A DNA stretch of 64,000 nt from Winogradskyella sp. (GTDB taxonomy: Bacteria; Bacteroidota; Bacteroidia; Flavobacteriales; Flavobacteriaceae): assembly GCA_002722255.1 (NCBI GenBank), contig PBLD01000001.1, positions 219,855-283,854 of the forward strand, given 5' to 3'. The position numbers and the translations under genes were made by a program. Below are positions 16,101-23,008 of the stretch, piece by piece (position 1 is the first letter of the stretch; every line of letters starts with the position of its first letter). The notes below the pieces were generated by a model. The model ran no database searches and was not told where the DNA came from. It worked only from the letters and a program-made list of their open reading frames with translations.

Positions 16101-16313
16101 CAGTTTATCGGTAACTTCTTTTTCCATCTGTACTTCGTCGCTTCCGGGATAGAAAGCCACGACAAGCCCCTGTCTAACTGTTACACGGGGGTCTTCACTT
16201 CTCGGCATCGTCATTAATGAAATCAGTCCTGCAAGCACCATAATAACGGTAATCGCTATCGGTACTTGCGGAAATTTCATTGCCGCTTCAATGATGTTTA
16301 TTTTCCTTTTCAT
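13185..16313 (-). CDS. RND efflux permease
   Basis: A 1042-residue inner-membrane RND pump subunit with 12 membrane segments and two large periplasmic loops. Transmembrane helix 4 reads GMVVDDAIIVVDNYIE (about residues 400-415): the paired Asp is the proton relay found in the AcrB/HAE and related groups, whereas copper/silver and zinc/cobalt pumps (HME, CusA/CzcA) usually have a VDAAIVMIEN-like sequence. So metal transport is suggested by location and by sharing a class 2 promoter with the Zn/Cd ATPase, but not by the permease signature. It could export organic compounds or metal chelates. Gene order MFP, RND, TolC with 3- and 9-nt gaps shows one operon. Confidence 0.92.
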   Translation of the reverse strand: MKRKINIIEAAMKFPQVPIAITVIMVLAGLISLMTMPRSEDPRVTVRQGLVVAFYPGSDEVQMEKEVTDKLEQYLFGFEEIKKDKTHSESKPGQVVVTVELQDYVKDTKKFWNTLQHGLDANMPLILPRGVQGPYVNSDFGDVVVQMIAVSAPGRSYAQLENYLDELEDGIKTIPQVSKIKRYGGQKQQIFITLREDVLKQYGFGINEITATLSQQNVTIPSGDIEIDKNRFLIFTDAQYQNENEIGNLIVYSSPQGGNIRLRDIANIERRYEDLKSKITVAGNDVMMLTVEMQPGQNIVDLGNALTQKVAEVKEILPSDVQVNTIVDQPKVVDMNLGHFFIEFGIAIAAVILVVMLLLPFRVATISAIAAPVTIAVTFAILNLLGIEMHQVSLAAMIIVLGMVVDDAIIVVDNYIEKVDEKIPSWTAAWQSATQLMVPIFTATLTIVLSFLPLAFTLTGLTREFVQWIPITVSIALAVSFLVALFLTPYMCYHFLKKGLKKQDDKPKKRNFLDRMQDGFDRAIEFCMKWYKTTLVAGIFIFLLSFVVGSQVKTEFFPIVERNQFNLELWMDNGTNIHETETAVKKIEKEIAGDKRIVTTASFIGTSSPRFYSTYAPEHPRENFAQIFINTTSKDATSEMIDEYVQKFNNYLPNGYVRVRQLSKKQQPAPIEIRVIGKDMTEQKKVAKQVAALLENTKGSNWVRTDYQNDYVGLKAVVKEDVALRLGVSKAQIAQALGAKIKGYPVSQMWEGNKAIDIVLRTDETDRESLDALGNMYINSTFGAKVPLKQVVDLQPSWHTGAIVHRNGLRTLTVSSEAQLGRKPAEVFAEVQPKIDSLKLPKGIKIAYGGEYEDGLESGPKMGKAFMISFVLIFLVLLFQFKRVGKVFIVLASFPLSLLGAMLGLFLTGYEFGFMAIIGITALLGIVVRNGIILVDYADELVKEHGHTIKEAALLAAKRRMRPIFLTSMAAAIGLIPLMSSGSPEWGPISSTISIGILVSMVTTLFIVPVLYYRFVKPPKNKELDEQYELNAENVQPKNHLS

Positions 16314-16316
16314 AAA

Positions 16317-17387
16317 TTATTCAGTTTTTGGAGCGGAGGTTGTTACCGATGCTGTTTCTGCTTTTACTTTTTGCCCGTCTTTGACGTTTTTTTGTCCGGC
16401 AAGGATAATGGTTTGGTTTTCTTCAAGCCCATTGGTAATAATGACTTCATCGCCTACGATTTTGCCAACGGTTACCCTTGTCAGCTTGGCGTTGTTGTTC
16501 TTATCTACCACGTACACGTGAGGGATTTTATCAACGTTGTTCACGATAGCGGTAAGCGGTACACGTACCTGCTTAACCTTAACTGGAACGCCTGCAAGCA
16601 CTTGGGTAATCATTCCCGGCATCAGCACACCACCGGGATTGTCAAGGCGTACTTTCAGTGTATATGCTTTGGAAATTTCATCAGCCACGGGATTGATGAT
16701 TGTGATTTTGCCCGTGAAATTGCGTTGCAATGTAGGTATGTGCATATCCACCTGCATCCCTTGTTTAAAGTTCCCGATTTCGCTTTCGGGTACTGCGAAC
16801 TGCGCATATACCATATCCGTTTTTACGATGGTAAAGGCAGGTACTCCCGGTGCTGCGATACCGCCCACCTCGGCGGCTTTCACGGTTATAATTCCGTTGG
16901 TAGGCGAATGCAGGCGGCTGTCGGAAATGCGCTTGCGGTTAATCTTTTTGTTTGCCTGCGCCTGTGCTACTTTGGTTTTGATGTCGATGTAATCCTTTTC
17001 GGGGAAGCTCCCTTTTTTGTACAGTTCATCAAATCTTCTGAACGCATCCTCGCTCTGTTCAAGGCTTGCATTGGCAATCTGCAATGCGGCTTCGTACTCG
17101 GTGGCATCAATGCTTGCAAGGAATTGTCCTTTGCTTACACGTTGTCCCTCATTTACGCCCACACTGTTAATTGTTCCGCTTACGGCAAAACTTACGGTAG
17201 TCATATTATCGGGTACAATAGAACCCGAATAGGAAACGGACTGCTCTGTTTCCGAACTGTTGATGGTGGCTACGGTTACTACCGGAGGCTCCTCTTTTAA
17301 CTGTTTTTCTGCTTGTTGCTTACAGCTTTGTATTAAGCCTGCTCCCATTACGAAGAGGGATAGCAAGCCAATTTTATGTGTTCTCAT
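16317..17387 (-). CDS. RND periplasmic adaptor (membrane fusion) lipoprotein
   Basis: A 356-residue HlyD-type adaptor. A lipobox (GLIQSC, Cys22) indicates anchoring to the inner membrane. The halves of the lipoyl domain are visible (VSFAVSGTINSVGVNEGQ about residues 65-82, and LHSPTNGIITVKAAEVGG after the hairpin), with a coiled-coil hairpin between them (about 100-150). It bridges the permease and TolC protein. It is the first gene of the operon and is preceded by a class 2 promoter. No metal-binding Met or His extension of the CusB type is seen. Confidence 0.9.
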   Translation of the reverse strand: MRTHKIGLLSLFVMGAGLIQSCKQQAEKQLKEEPPVVTVATINSSETEQSVSYSGSIVPDNMTTVSFAVSGTINSVGVNEGQRVSKGQFLASIDATEYEAALQIANASLEQSEDAFRRFDELYKKGSFPEKDYIDIKTKVAQAQANKKINRKRISDSRLHSPTNGIITVKAAEVGGIAAPGVPAFTIVKTDMVYAQFAVPESEIGNFKQGMQVDMHIPTLQRNFTGKITIINPVADEISKAYTLKVRLDNPGGVLMPGMITQVLAGVPVKVKQVRVPLTAIVNNVDKIPHVYVVDKNNNAKLTRVTVGKIVGDEVIITNGLEENQTIILAGQKNVKDGQKVKAETASVTTSAPKTE

Positions 17388-17468
17388 TTTAAATTTATTT
17401 TGTTACTTAATTTTTGGAGCAATGCGCTATTGATTTTTCCTGTTTCAACATATTTTTAAATTCTATGG

Positions 17469-17504
17469 CAAAGCTATCCGTCAGTTTTGGGAACCTGGTT
17501 GCAA
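17469..17504 (-). promoter_or_regulatory. Class 2 efflux promoter of the RND operon
   Basis: Perfect TAGCTTTG -7 octamer (minus strand, 17469-17476), 10 nt, then the dyad TTGGGAACCTGGTTGCAA (17487-17504). It lies in the 435-bp gap 17388-17822; the part 17505-17740 shows no gene or clear signal. Confidence 0.7.
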
Positions 17505-17743
17505 ATGCTGAATAGCTTTTTTGTTATCCTTTGTTCGGGCGTAAAACGGAACGGGGTTCTCCTGCAAATAGCCGGATTAAGTGCAGTTGTTGTATCTGTC
17601 ATCTTATTTGTTGTTAAACTTTGAAAATCTTAAAATATCAGGAGCAAAGGTCGGGTTAGCGCCATAGAGCAGCCATACGAAATGACGGGTAAAAGTTGTG
17701 AAATTTACTTTTTTGAATGGCTTGTATGTGCCGTAAACAAACA

Positions 17744-17767
17744 GAGCTACTGATGTTTCAGTAGCTC
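17744..17767 (-). terminator. Hairpin after the HMA-AraC regulator
   Basis: Perfect 10-bp arms GAGCTACTGA and TCAGTAGCTC with a 4-nt loop, followed on the minus strand by a moderately T-rich run. Located about 55 nt after the regulator stop. Confidence 0.6.
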
Positions 17768-17822
17768 CGATGTCCGCATTAATAAATTCAGCGTATTGCC
17801 TTGTTGATGGATTGAAAAACCC

Positions 17823-18413
17823 TTAATGCGGGGTATGCTCTTCGTCCATTTGCATATTTAGGGTATGCTCGTGCTCCTGCTTTACCTGCCTGAAATAGCT
17901 TGATGTAAAGCCTGTGTGCTTTTTCAACTGGTTGGAAAGGTATGCCTGACTGCTGTACCCCAATAGGTGGGCAATCTCGGTCAAAGACATTTCGGTATCT
18001 GCCAAAAGCTCTTTTACCTTTTCAATTTTCCGATGAATGATGTACTTTTCAAGTGTTATTCCCTCTGCCGAAGAAAATAAGGCACTCAATGTATCGTAGT
18101 TCTTGTGCAGCTTATTACTGATTAAGGTCGTGAATTTGGTAGGCGTTCCGCTATCCAGTTGCATCCTGATACCTTTTTCTACCAACTCTTTTATCTTGTT
18201 TATCGTTTTTTGGTTTTTGTCGTACATCAGCTCAAATCCGTTGCTTTTCAGCATCGTTTTGATTGCTCCCAACTTCTGCGAAAAGTCTTCCGTATCTTTT
18301 AAAACCACTTGTCCCAGTTTTATATCCAAAACCTCAAAACCCAAAGCTGTCATTTCCTGTTCAAGAACATACATACATCTATTGCACACCATTCCTTTTA
18401 TTAATAGTGTCAT
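17823..18413 (-). CDS. HMA-AraC fusion regulator 1
   Basis: A 196-residue protein in two parts. Residues 1-70 look like an HMA metal-binding domain: MTLLIKGMVCNRCMYVLEQE has the CxxC loop (C10, C13) after the first strand, followed by the beta-alpha pattern of the fold. Residues about 120-185 are an AraC-type double helix-turn-helix (MSLTEIAHLLGYSSQAYLSNQLKKH, split across the two helices). This suggests a soluble metal sensor that binds Cu(I) or a similar ion directly and activates transcription. Its own promoter has the class 1 box, so it is probably autoregulated. A paralogue lies at 25511-26074. Inference: these proteins bind the class 1 boxes. Confidence 0.8.
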   Translation of the reverse strand: MTLLIKGMVCNRCMYVLEQEMTALGFEVLDIKLGQVVLKDTEDFSQKLGAIKTMLKSNGFELMYDKNQKTINKIKELVEKGIRMQLDSGTPTKFTTLISNKLHKNYDTLSALFSSAEGITLEKYIIHRKIEKVKELLADTEMSLTEIAHLLGYSSQAYLSNQLKKHTGFTSSYFRQVKQEHEHTLNMQMDEEHTPH

Positions 18414-18451
18414 AGCTTCTAAAAATTGTATTAATCCCTTTATTCAGGGGT

Positions 18452-18520
18452 CAAAATTCTGCATTTGCTACCTACAAAGTGTTATGATATTCCGGTTTTG
18501 TTTTGTGAAATTTTATGAAA
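18452..18520 (-). promoter_or_regulatory. Class 1 metal promoter of HMA-AraC regulator 1
   Basis: GAATTTTG -7 octamer (minus strand, 18452-18459), 26 nt, then a 35-bp box 18486-18520. This box is the most diverged (plus-strand GGTTTTGTTTTGTGAAATTT), as might be expected for a weaker autoregulatory site. It resembles the auxiliary box at 5122-5156. Confidence 0.6.
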
Positions 18521-18566
18521 ATCGGTGCAGTAACATTAAATATTATAAACTTACTTGTGTGCGGTA

Positions 18567-19637
18567 TTACTGTACCGTAACACAAACATCCGCATTCATC
18601 GGGTAGCTTTGGCAAAGCAAAATTATTCCCTCTGCAATATCCTGTTCGGTCAATGCGGCATTGTTTAGCATCCGAACTTCTCCGTCTGTCTTTACAGCCC
18701 AACAAGCTCCGCAGGTTCCGTTCTTACAAGAACTCGGCACATTGATATGATGGGCTTTCATCGCATCCAAAAGCGACTGCTTCGGCTGAACCTCAATGAG
18801 CGATGTACATTCAAAAGTCTGCGTTTCATCATTAATGTAATTTTCCTCGTAGTAGTTTACAATCACATCTTTGGCATTGCCGTCCGTTTCCATATTGCCC
18901 GCATCTATCGGTATGGGGTCGAAGTATTCCAAATGGATATGCGTTTCGGGAATGTTCAAGCCCGTTAAGGCATCCCTGTACAAATCCATCAGCCCATTGG
19001 GTCCGCAGATGTAATAATGGGCTTCGGCAACCTCGCCAACCAGTCTTTTGATGACGGAACGCAAAACAAGCAAATTGAACCTGCCTGCAACGTGGTTGAT
19101 TTTGGTTGAAACAAATTCGGGTGCGGTAAAGGAATAGCAGATGTTCAGCTTTTCATCCGCCTGCATCGCTTCCAGTTCATTCCAGAATATAGTATCTTCC
19201 GGCGATTTGTTGCTGTACACCAGTAAGGGAATTGGATTGGTGCTTTCAATGCTTTTCAGCATTGCGTATAACGGCGAAATACCGCTGCCGCCTGCCAATA
19301 GTACGATTTGGGATTGTTCTGCTATCGGTTTTTCCAAAACAAAGTTTCCAAAGGGTGCTTCTATTTCCCAGTTTTCGATATGGTCTGCATTATCCAAAAT
19401 GTAATTGCTCATTTTTCCGCCTGTGACCCTTTTAATGGTAACGGCGGGAAATTCTTCAGACGGCTTAGAACTGAACGAATACGAACGTATGAGCAGTTCG
19501 CCGTTTACCGTAAGCCTGATATTAAGGTATTGACCGGGCAGATAGGTAAATGCCTGCTGCGCTGTGTCAAAGTATATGGTAATGGTGTCTTCGGTTTCCT
19601 TTATAATTTTGTGTGTCTGCCACGTGTATTTCTTCAT
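18567..19637 (-). CDS. Flavin and 2Fe-2S oxidoreductase (ferredoxin-NADP reductase type)
   Basis: A 356-residue electron-transfer protein in three modules: FAD-binding domain with RSYSFSS (about residues 52-58), NAD(P)-binding domain with LLAGGSGISPLYAML and ICGPNGLMD, and a C-terminal plant-type 2Fe-2S ferredoxin domain with Cys at about 304, 309, 312 and 342. The order matches PaaE/Hmp-like reductase components. It moves electrons from NAD(P)H to an unknown partner. Its place between two AraC-type regulators in a copper island suggests a role in redox repair or metal reduction, but no partner oxygenase is nearby. No class 1 box lies directly upstream. Confidence 0.85.
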   Translation of the reverse strand: MKKYTWQTHKIIKETEDTITIYFDTAQQAFTYLPGQYLNIRLTVNGELLIRSYSFSSKPSEEFPAVTIKRVTGGKMSNYILDNADHIENWEIEAPFGNFVLEKPIAEQSQIVLLAGGSGISPLYAMLKSIESTNPIPLLVYSNKSPEDTIFWNELEAMQADEKLNICYSFTAPEFVSTKINHVAGRFNLLVLRSVIKRLVGEVAEAHYYICGPNGLMDLYRDALTGLNIPETHIHLEYFDPIPIDAGNMETDGNAKDVIVNYYEENYINDETQTFECTSLIEVQPKQSLLDAMKAHHINVPSSCKNGTCGACWAVKTDGEVRMLNNAALTEQDIAEGIILLCQSYPMNADVCVTVQ

Positions 19638-19677
19638 CTCTCGGTAGTTTCCTGTCTTCCATTGCTTATAAAAAGAA

Positions 19678-19707
19678 AACCTCTGCTTTAGTACACAAAG
19701 AGAGGTT
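19678..19707 (-). terminator. Hairpin after the short AraC gene
   Basis: AACCTCT and AGAGAGGTT arms enclose about 16 nt, with a T-rich tract on the minus strand (TTTTCTTTTT). Weak but well placed between the AraC gene and the reductase. Confidence 0.5.
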
Positions 19708-19744
19708 AATGAAGACTTTTATTTAAAAGTTTGCTGTTCTGACA

Positions 19745-20161
19745 TTATAATTTGTTTTGTCTATCCTGCTGTCTTTTGATGATTTCGAGCTTGTTTTTTC
19801 GTATTTGCTTAAAATGTGCAGACGTTAATCCTGTATAGGTTATTAACTGACCCGATAGTTCAGTCGGCTTTTGGTAGCCTAATGCTTTTGCTATCTGCGA
19901 TATGGATTGTTCGGTGTACACCAGTAATTCTTTTACCTTTTCGATAATACGCTTTATAAAAATAATTTCAAGGGTGATATTGCATTTAACAAGGAGCAGG
20001 TTATTCAACTGCTGGTAATCCGTTTGTAGCTCGTTAGTAATTTGGACGGTAAATGGTGCGGATGTACCTGTATCCAATCGTGTCTGAATATTCAGGTCTG
20101 CTACCCCGCAAACTTTCGTCATTATTTCCGAACAGTCGCCTGAATTTTGTTTATGTGACAT
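19745..20161 (-). CDS. Short AraC-type regulator lacking the HMA domain
   Basis: A 138-residue protein with an AraC double helix-turn-helix (QSISQIAKALGYQKPTELSGQL and LTSAHFKQIRKN). It aligns with the C-terminal part of the HMA-AraC proteins (linker LQTDYQQLNNLL corresponds to LHNDYNYLSNLF), but its N terminus is only a short segment with two separated Cys (GDC and KVC) instead of a CxxC HMA domain. Compared with its paralogues the second helix-turn-helix is altered (TELSGQLITYTG rather than AYLSNQFKKVTG). It may be a diverged co-regulator or competitor for the class 1 boxes. Confidence 0.72.
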   Translation of the reverse strand: MSHKQNSGDCSEIMTKVCGVADLNIQTRLDTGTSAPFTVQITNELQTDYQQLNNLLLVKCNITLEIIFIKRIIEKVKELLVYTEQSISQIAKALGYQKPTELSGQLITYTGLTSAHFKQIRKNKLEIIKRQQDRQNKL

Positions 20162-20222
20162 AGCTTCTTATTTATGGAACAACGTTCTAAAGTGTTTCAT
20201 ATTTTCTTTGAAATAGTTTCGA

Positions 20223-20264
20223 GAAAAAAATCCCGGAGACGCACTTTCATACATTCCCGGGATT
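20223..20264 (-). terminator. Terminator after the degenerate HMA gene
   Basis: On the minus strand AATCCCGGGA pairs with TCCGGGATT and is followed by seven T residues. Confidence 0.8.
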
Positions 20265-20272
20265 GCCCAAAT

Positions 20273-20515
20273 TTAATTGCAGCATCCGGTTGAGCAACTT
20301 GAAGCCTCATTGCTGTCGCCGCCAACTTTGTAGCCTGCTTTTTCAATCGCCTCAACCAGCTCTTCTTTTACTTCATCGCTTTCAACTGAAACAGCCAATT
20401 TTCCTGCTTCTAATTTTTCGATTTTGATGCCGTCTATGTCTTTGATAGCACCGTTTACTCTTGCCTGGCAGTGTGCACTTTGCATATCTGGTATGCTTAA
20501 TTCTACATTTTTCAT
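20273..20515 (-). CDS. HMA-like protein with altered metal site
   Basis: An 80-residue HMA-fold protein. In place of the usual CxxC loop it has QSAHC (residues 12-16), leaving one Cys and a His, and it ends in a Cys-rich tail (SSCSTGCCN). The same SxHC-type change is seen in the first HMA domain of CopA at 25420-23009 (ESEHC), so this is a family feature rather than decay. It may bind Cu(I) with Cys/His plus the tail. It has its own class 1 promoter and terminator. Confidence 0.75.
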   Translation of the reverse strand: MKNVELSIPDMQSAHCQARVNGAIKDIDGIKIEKLEAGKLAVSVESDEVKEELVEAIEKAGYKVGGDSNEASSCSTGCCN

Positions 20516-20541
20516 TTTGAACTTGTTTTTTTATTGTTCTA

Positions 20542-20610
20542 CAAATTTCCGTATTTAACGGTGAGTTACTATTATGCTATTCCTTGTAAGATTTGTGATT
20601 TTTACTGATT
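20542..20610 (-). promoter_or_regulatory. Class 1 metal promoter of the degenerate HMA gene
   Basis: GAAATTTG -7 octamer (minus strand, 20542-20549), 26 nt, then the 35-bp box 20576-20610 (plus-strand core AAGATTTGTGATTTTTAC). Confidence 0.72.
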
Positions 20611-20624
20611 TAGAAATTGCCGTA

Positions 20625-21131
20625 TTATTCTACAATGAACTTGCCTTTCATATAGATGTAATGACCAGGAAACGAGCATAGGAAATCATACGAACCTTTT
20701 GCCGGAGCAGCAAAGGTGATTTCGGCGGTTTGCCCGCCGCCAATCATATCGGTTTTGGCAATAATGGAGTTTTCCATTCCCTTTGGAATGTAGCCGTTCT
20801 CCTTAGCATCTATTGATGCATTGGCAAAGGCGTTAAAGTCTGTCCCTTGTGCAAGAATGACAACATTGTGCCCCATAGCTTCAATCGGTGCTTTGCCGAT
20901 GTGCTTCAGAATGAGCTTTACAGTTTGTCCCTCTTTGGCTTTAAGTTCGGTCTTGTCGAATTTCATATCATCTCCGCCATTAATGGTAATTACGGCTTCG
21001 TTACCAGTTTCTGCTGGTGCAACCGTTTCTTCTGTTTCGGGATAAAGGCTTTCCTTTGCCTTTTCTTCTTTTGGTGTATTGTTACAGGCAGTAAAAGCGA
21101 TTACCGACAATGCTAACACTAACTTTTTCAT
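20625..21131 (-). CDS. Azurin-like blue copper lipoprotein
   Basis: A 168-residue cupredoxin. A lipobox (AFTAC, Cys16) indicates a lipoprotein, followed by an acidic linker and the azurin domain. Type 1 copper ligands are visible: His88 in AMGHNVV, then Cys152, His157 and Met161 in FLCSFPGHYIYMKG. Azurin shuttles electrons in the periplasm; in a copper island it may also bind or buffer copper. It has its own class 1 promoter. The distance to the HMA gene downstream (with a separate promoter) shows the two are independently controlled. Confidence 0.9.
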   Translation of the reverse strand: MKKLVLALSVIAFTACNNTPKEEKAKESLYPETEETVAPAETGNEAVITINGGDDMKFDKTELKAKEGQTVKLILKHIGKAPIEAMGHNVVILAQGTDFNAFANASIDAKENGYIPKGMENSIIAKTDMIGGGQTAEITFAAPAKGSYDFLCSFPGHYIYMKGKFIVE

Positions 21132-21165
21132 TTCTATTTGAGATTTTATTTGTTTTCTGATATTG

Positions 21166-21234
21166 CAAATTTCAGCACATTACGGCAGTTCCTTATTACG
21201 CTTTTCCCTGATAGATTTGTGATATTTACTGATT
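21166..21234 (-). promoter_or_regulatory. Class 1 metal promoter of azurin
   Basis: GAAATTTG -7 octamer (minus strand, 21166-21173), 26 nt, then the 35-bp box 21200-21234 (plus-strand core TAGATTTGTGATATTTAC). Confidence 0.74.
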
Positions 21235-21244
21235 TGGAAGTGCA

Positions 21245-21282
21245 TAAAAAAACGGCAGTTCCTGTTGAATGGAACTACCGTT
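21245..21282 (-). terminator. Terminator of the copA-CDF operon
   Basis: On the minus strand AACGGTAGTTCC pairs with GGAACTGCCGTT (one mismatch), followed by a run of seven T residues. Confidence 0.85.
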
Positions 21283-21312
21283 AAGCAAACGCAATAAAGC
21301 TAAATTCGATGA

Positions 21313-21699
21313 TTATTTTTTCAGTTTATCCGCAGGTGGGTTGTAGTCTGCCAAAGCAGTTACCCTTACCGTATCTACTCCTGTAATATCCCAAGTGATA
21401 GGTATCATTACCATATATTCGCACTTCGGGCACATATCGCCCTGCGAACCTATCATTTCTTTATGCCCCGGACAACCCGTAATCAGGTGTCCTGACGCAT
21501 CAACTAATTCGCCTTTTTCATTTCTGTTTTTTGCGGTTGTTTTTTCGGCAGGTTTTTCAACCTGTTCCGTAGCGTGGTCGTGTCCATCGCCCGCTGTGTG
21601 TACGTGTCCGTCCTTTGCTGTTTTGGTATCGCCACCGCAAGATGCCAAGAGGATAGTTAACGAGGCGAATGCGCCTATCAATAATTTGCTCACTTTCAT
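21313..21699 (-). CDS. Lipoprotein with heavy-metal-binding (HMBD-like) motif
   Basis: A 128-residue lipoprotein (lipobox LLASC, Cys21) with a His-rich stretch after the anchor (DGHVHTAGDGHDHA). The C-terminal half has CPGHKEMIGSQGDMCPKC (residues 76-93), a variant of the HMBD motif CPMHPE...CPKCGM found in copper and cobalt-zinc resistance proteins, with Pro-Gly replacing Pro-Met. It probably binds metal at the periplasmic face. It is the last gene of the run copA, DUF5661, CDF, HMBD. Confidence 0.75.
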   Translation of the reverse strand: MKVSKLLIGAFASLTILLASCGGDTKTAKDGHVHTAGDGHDHATEQVEKPAEKTTAKNRNEKGELVDASGHLITGCPGHKEMIGSQGDMCPKCEYMVMIPITWDITGVDTVRVTALADYNPPADKLKK

Positions 21700-21752
21700 T
21701 TCTATTTCCTTTTTAGAGATTAAAACTTGTTTTTAAATAGTATTCAACTGAA

Positions 21753-22703
21753 TTAATGATGATGATGGTCGTGTCCTGATGGGTCTGCCTTTACATTGCA
21801 CAATACTGAATTATCGTGTGTATGGGCAGGTGTTTCTAACTGAATAGTTACGTGATGAATGTTCAGGTGTTCCAAATCGTGCTCTATTTTACGAAGCATT
21901 ACTTCACTTTCTCCAATCGTCATTTTTTCATCAACTACGGCGTGGCAGGTAAGGGCGTTCAAACCGCTTGTAATCGTCCAGATATGCAGGTCGTGAATGC
22001 CGCTGATACCGTTGGTGTTCAGGATTTTTCCAGTTACCTTTTCAACCTCAACATTCTCCGGTGTGCCCTCCATTAATACGTGTACCGATGATTTGGTTAC
22101 TAAATAACCGCTTCTCAATACCAGTATGGAAACGATAACACTTGCCAATGGGTCTGCCCATCCCCAACCAAAGAACATAATGAGCAAGGCTGCGATGATA
22201 GCACCAACCGAACCAAGCATATCGCTGATTACGTGCAGGTATGCGCCACGCATATTGAGGTTTTCTTTTACGTCAGCCCCACGCATCATTATCCAGGCTA
22301 CAAGCACATTAACGAGTAAGCCGATGAATGCCACGATGAGCATACCGCTTGATTGAATTTCCGGCGGGTTTTGGAAGCGTTCTATCGCTTCGTAAATGAT
22401 ATAAGCTGAAATCAAAATCAGCGTTGCGCCGTTGATAACCGCCGCCAGTATTTCAAATCTTTTGTAGCCGTAGGTCTTGCCGTAGTCGGCTACCTTGCTG
22501 CTGAACTTAAATGCCATCAATGCAATGAACAATGATACCGCATCGCTCAACATATGTCCGGCATCTGCTAATAATGCAAGGCTGTTTGTCAGTAATCCGC
22601 CGATTACCTCTACTGCCATATACAACGTAATGATAACCAAGCTAATGGTTAAGGTCTTTTTATTCGCACTGTGCGAGTGGCTGTGCCCGTGGTCGTGTCC
22701 CAT
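21753..22703 (-). CDS. Cation diffusion facilitator (CzcD/ZitB type)
   Basis: A 316-residue CDF zinc/cadmium/cobalt proton antiporter of the inner membrane. Six membrane segments are evident; HMLSDAVSLF in helix 2 and HVISDMLGSV in helix 5 supply the HxxxD zinc site of the CzcD type. His-rich ends (MGHDHGHSHSHS at the start, GHDHHHH at the end) and the cytoplasmic domain with IHDLHIWTI fit the family. It is cotranscribed with copA although the two pumps handle different ions, so the operon gives broad metal protection. Confidence 0.93.
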   Translation of the reverse strand: MGHDHGHSHSHSANKKTLTISLVIITLYMAVEVIGGLLTNSLALLADAGHMLSDAVSLFIALMAFKFSSKVADYGKTYGYKRFEILAAVINGATLILISAYIIYEAIERFQNPPEIQSSGMLIVAFIGLLVNVLVAWIMMRGADVKENLNMRGAYLHVISDMLGSVGAIIAALLIMFFGWGWADPLASVIVSILVLRSGYLVTKSSVHVLMEGTPENVEVEKVTGKILNTNGISGIHDLHIWTITSGLNALTCHAVVDEKMTIGESEVMLRKIEHDLEHLNIHHVTIQLETPAHTHDNSVLCNVKADPSGHDHHHH

Positions 22704-22715
22704 ATTCTTTCTTAA

Positions 22716-22988
22716 TTATTCGTTGCCTAATTGTGGAACTTCCATTCCAAAACCTTTGTACAATCTTGTATAATAATCTGAAAATGCGTTTAAGTGGGAT
22801 AAGGCAATTTTTGCCGTAAGAATAGGGTCATTACCTGTTACATTGGTTGCCTCATCTTGCAAGCCGTGTTCCAGTTCCACTTCAAGCCCTACACGAAACT
22901 CATTTAATGGAATTTTATTCCAGTCAATATTCAACTGGTCGCCAATAGATTTGGCTTGCTCTGCCGTAAAATGTGTTTTCTTTTCCAT
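22716..22988 (-). CDS. DUF5661 family small protein
   Basis: A 90-residue protein with the DUF5661 pattern: TAEQAKSIGDQLNIDW, then FRVGLEVELEHG, TNVTGNDPILTAKIALSHL and DYYTRLYKG. The start at 22988 is preferred; an ATG at 23021 would overlap the copA stop. The family is of unknown function and is found in many genomes. Its place between copA and the CDF gene implies cotranscription with metal exporters, but no metal-ligand cluster is visible. Confidence 0.75.
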   Translation of the reverse strand: MEKKTHFTAEQAKSIGDQLNIDWNKIPLNEFRVGLEVELEHGLQDEATNVTGNDPILTAKIALSHLNAFSDYYTRLYKGFGMEVPQLGNE

Positions 22989-23008
22989 TGTCTTTAATTT
23001 TTTAGAAG

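Noticed and set aside
16266-17300. 344-codon plus-strand open frame opposite the membrane fusion protein gene
   Set aside because: Antisense to a complete adaptor protein; composition is rich in Cys, Phe and His as expected from a mirrored frame.
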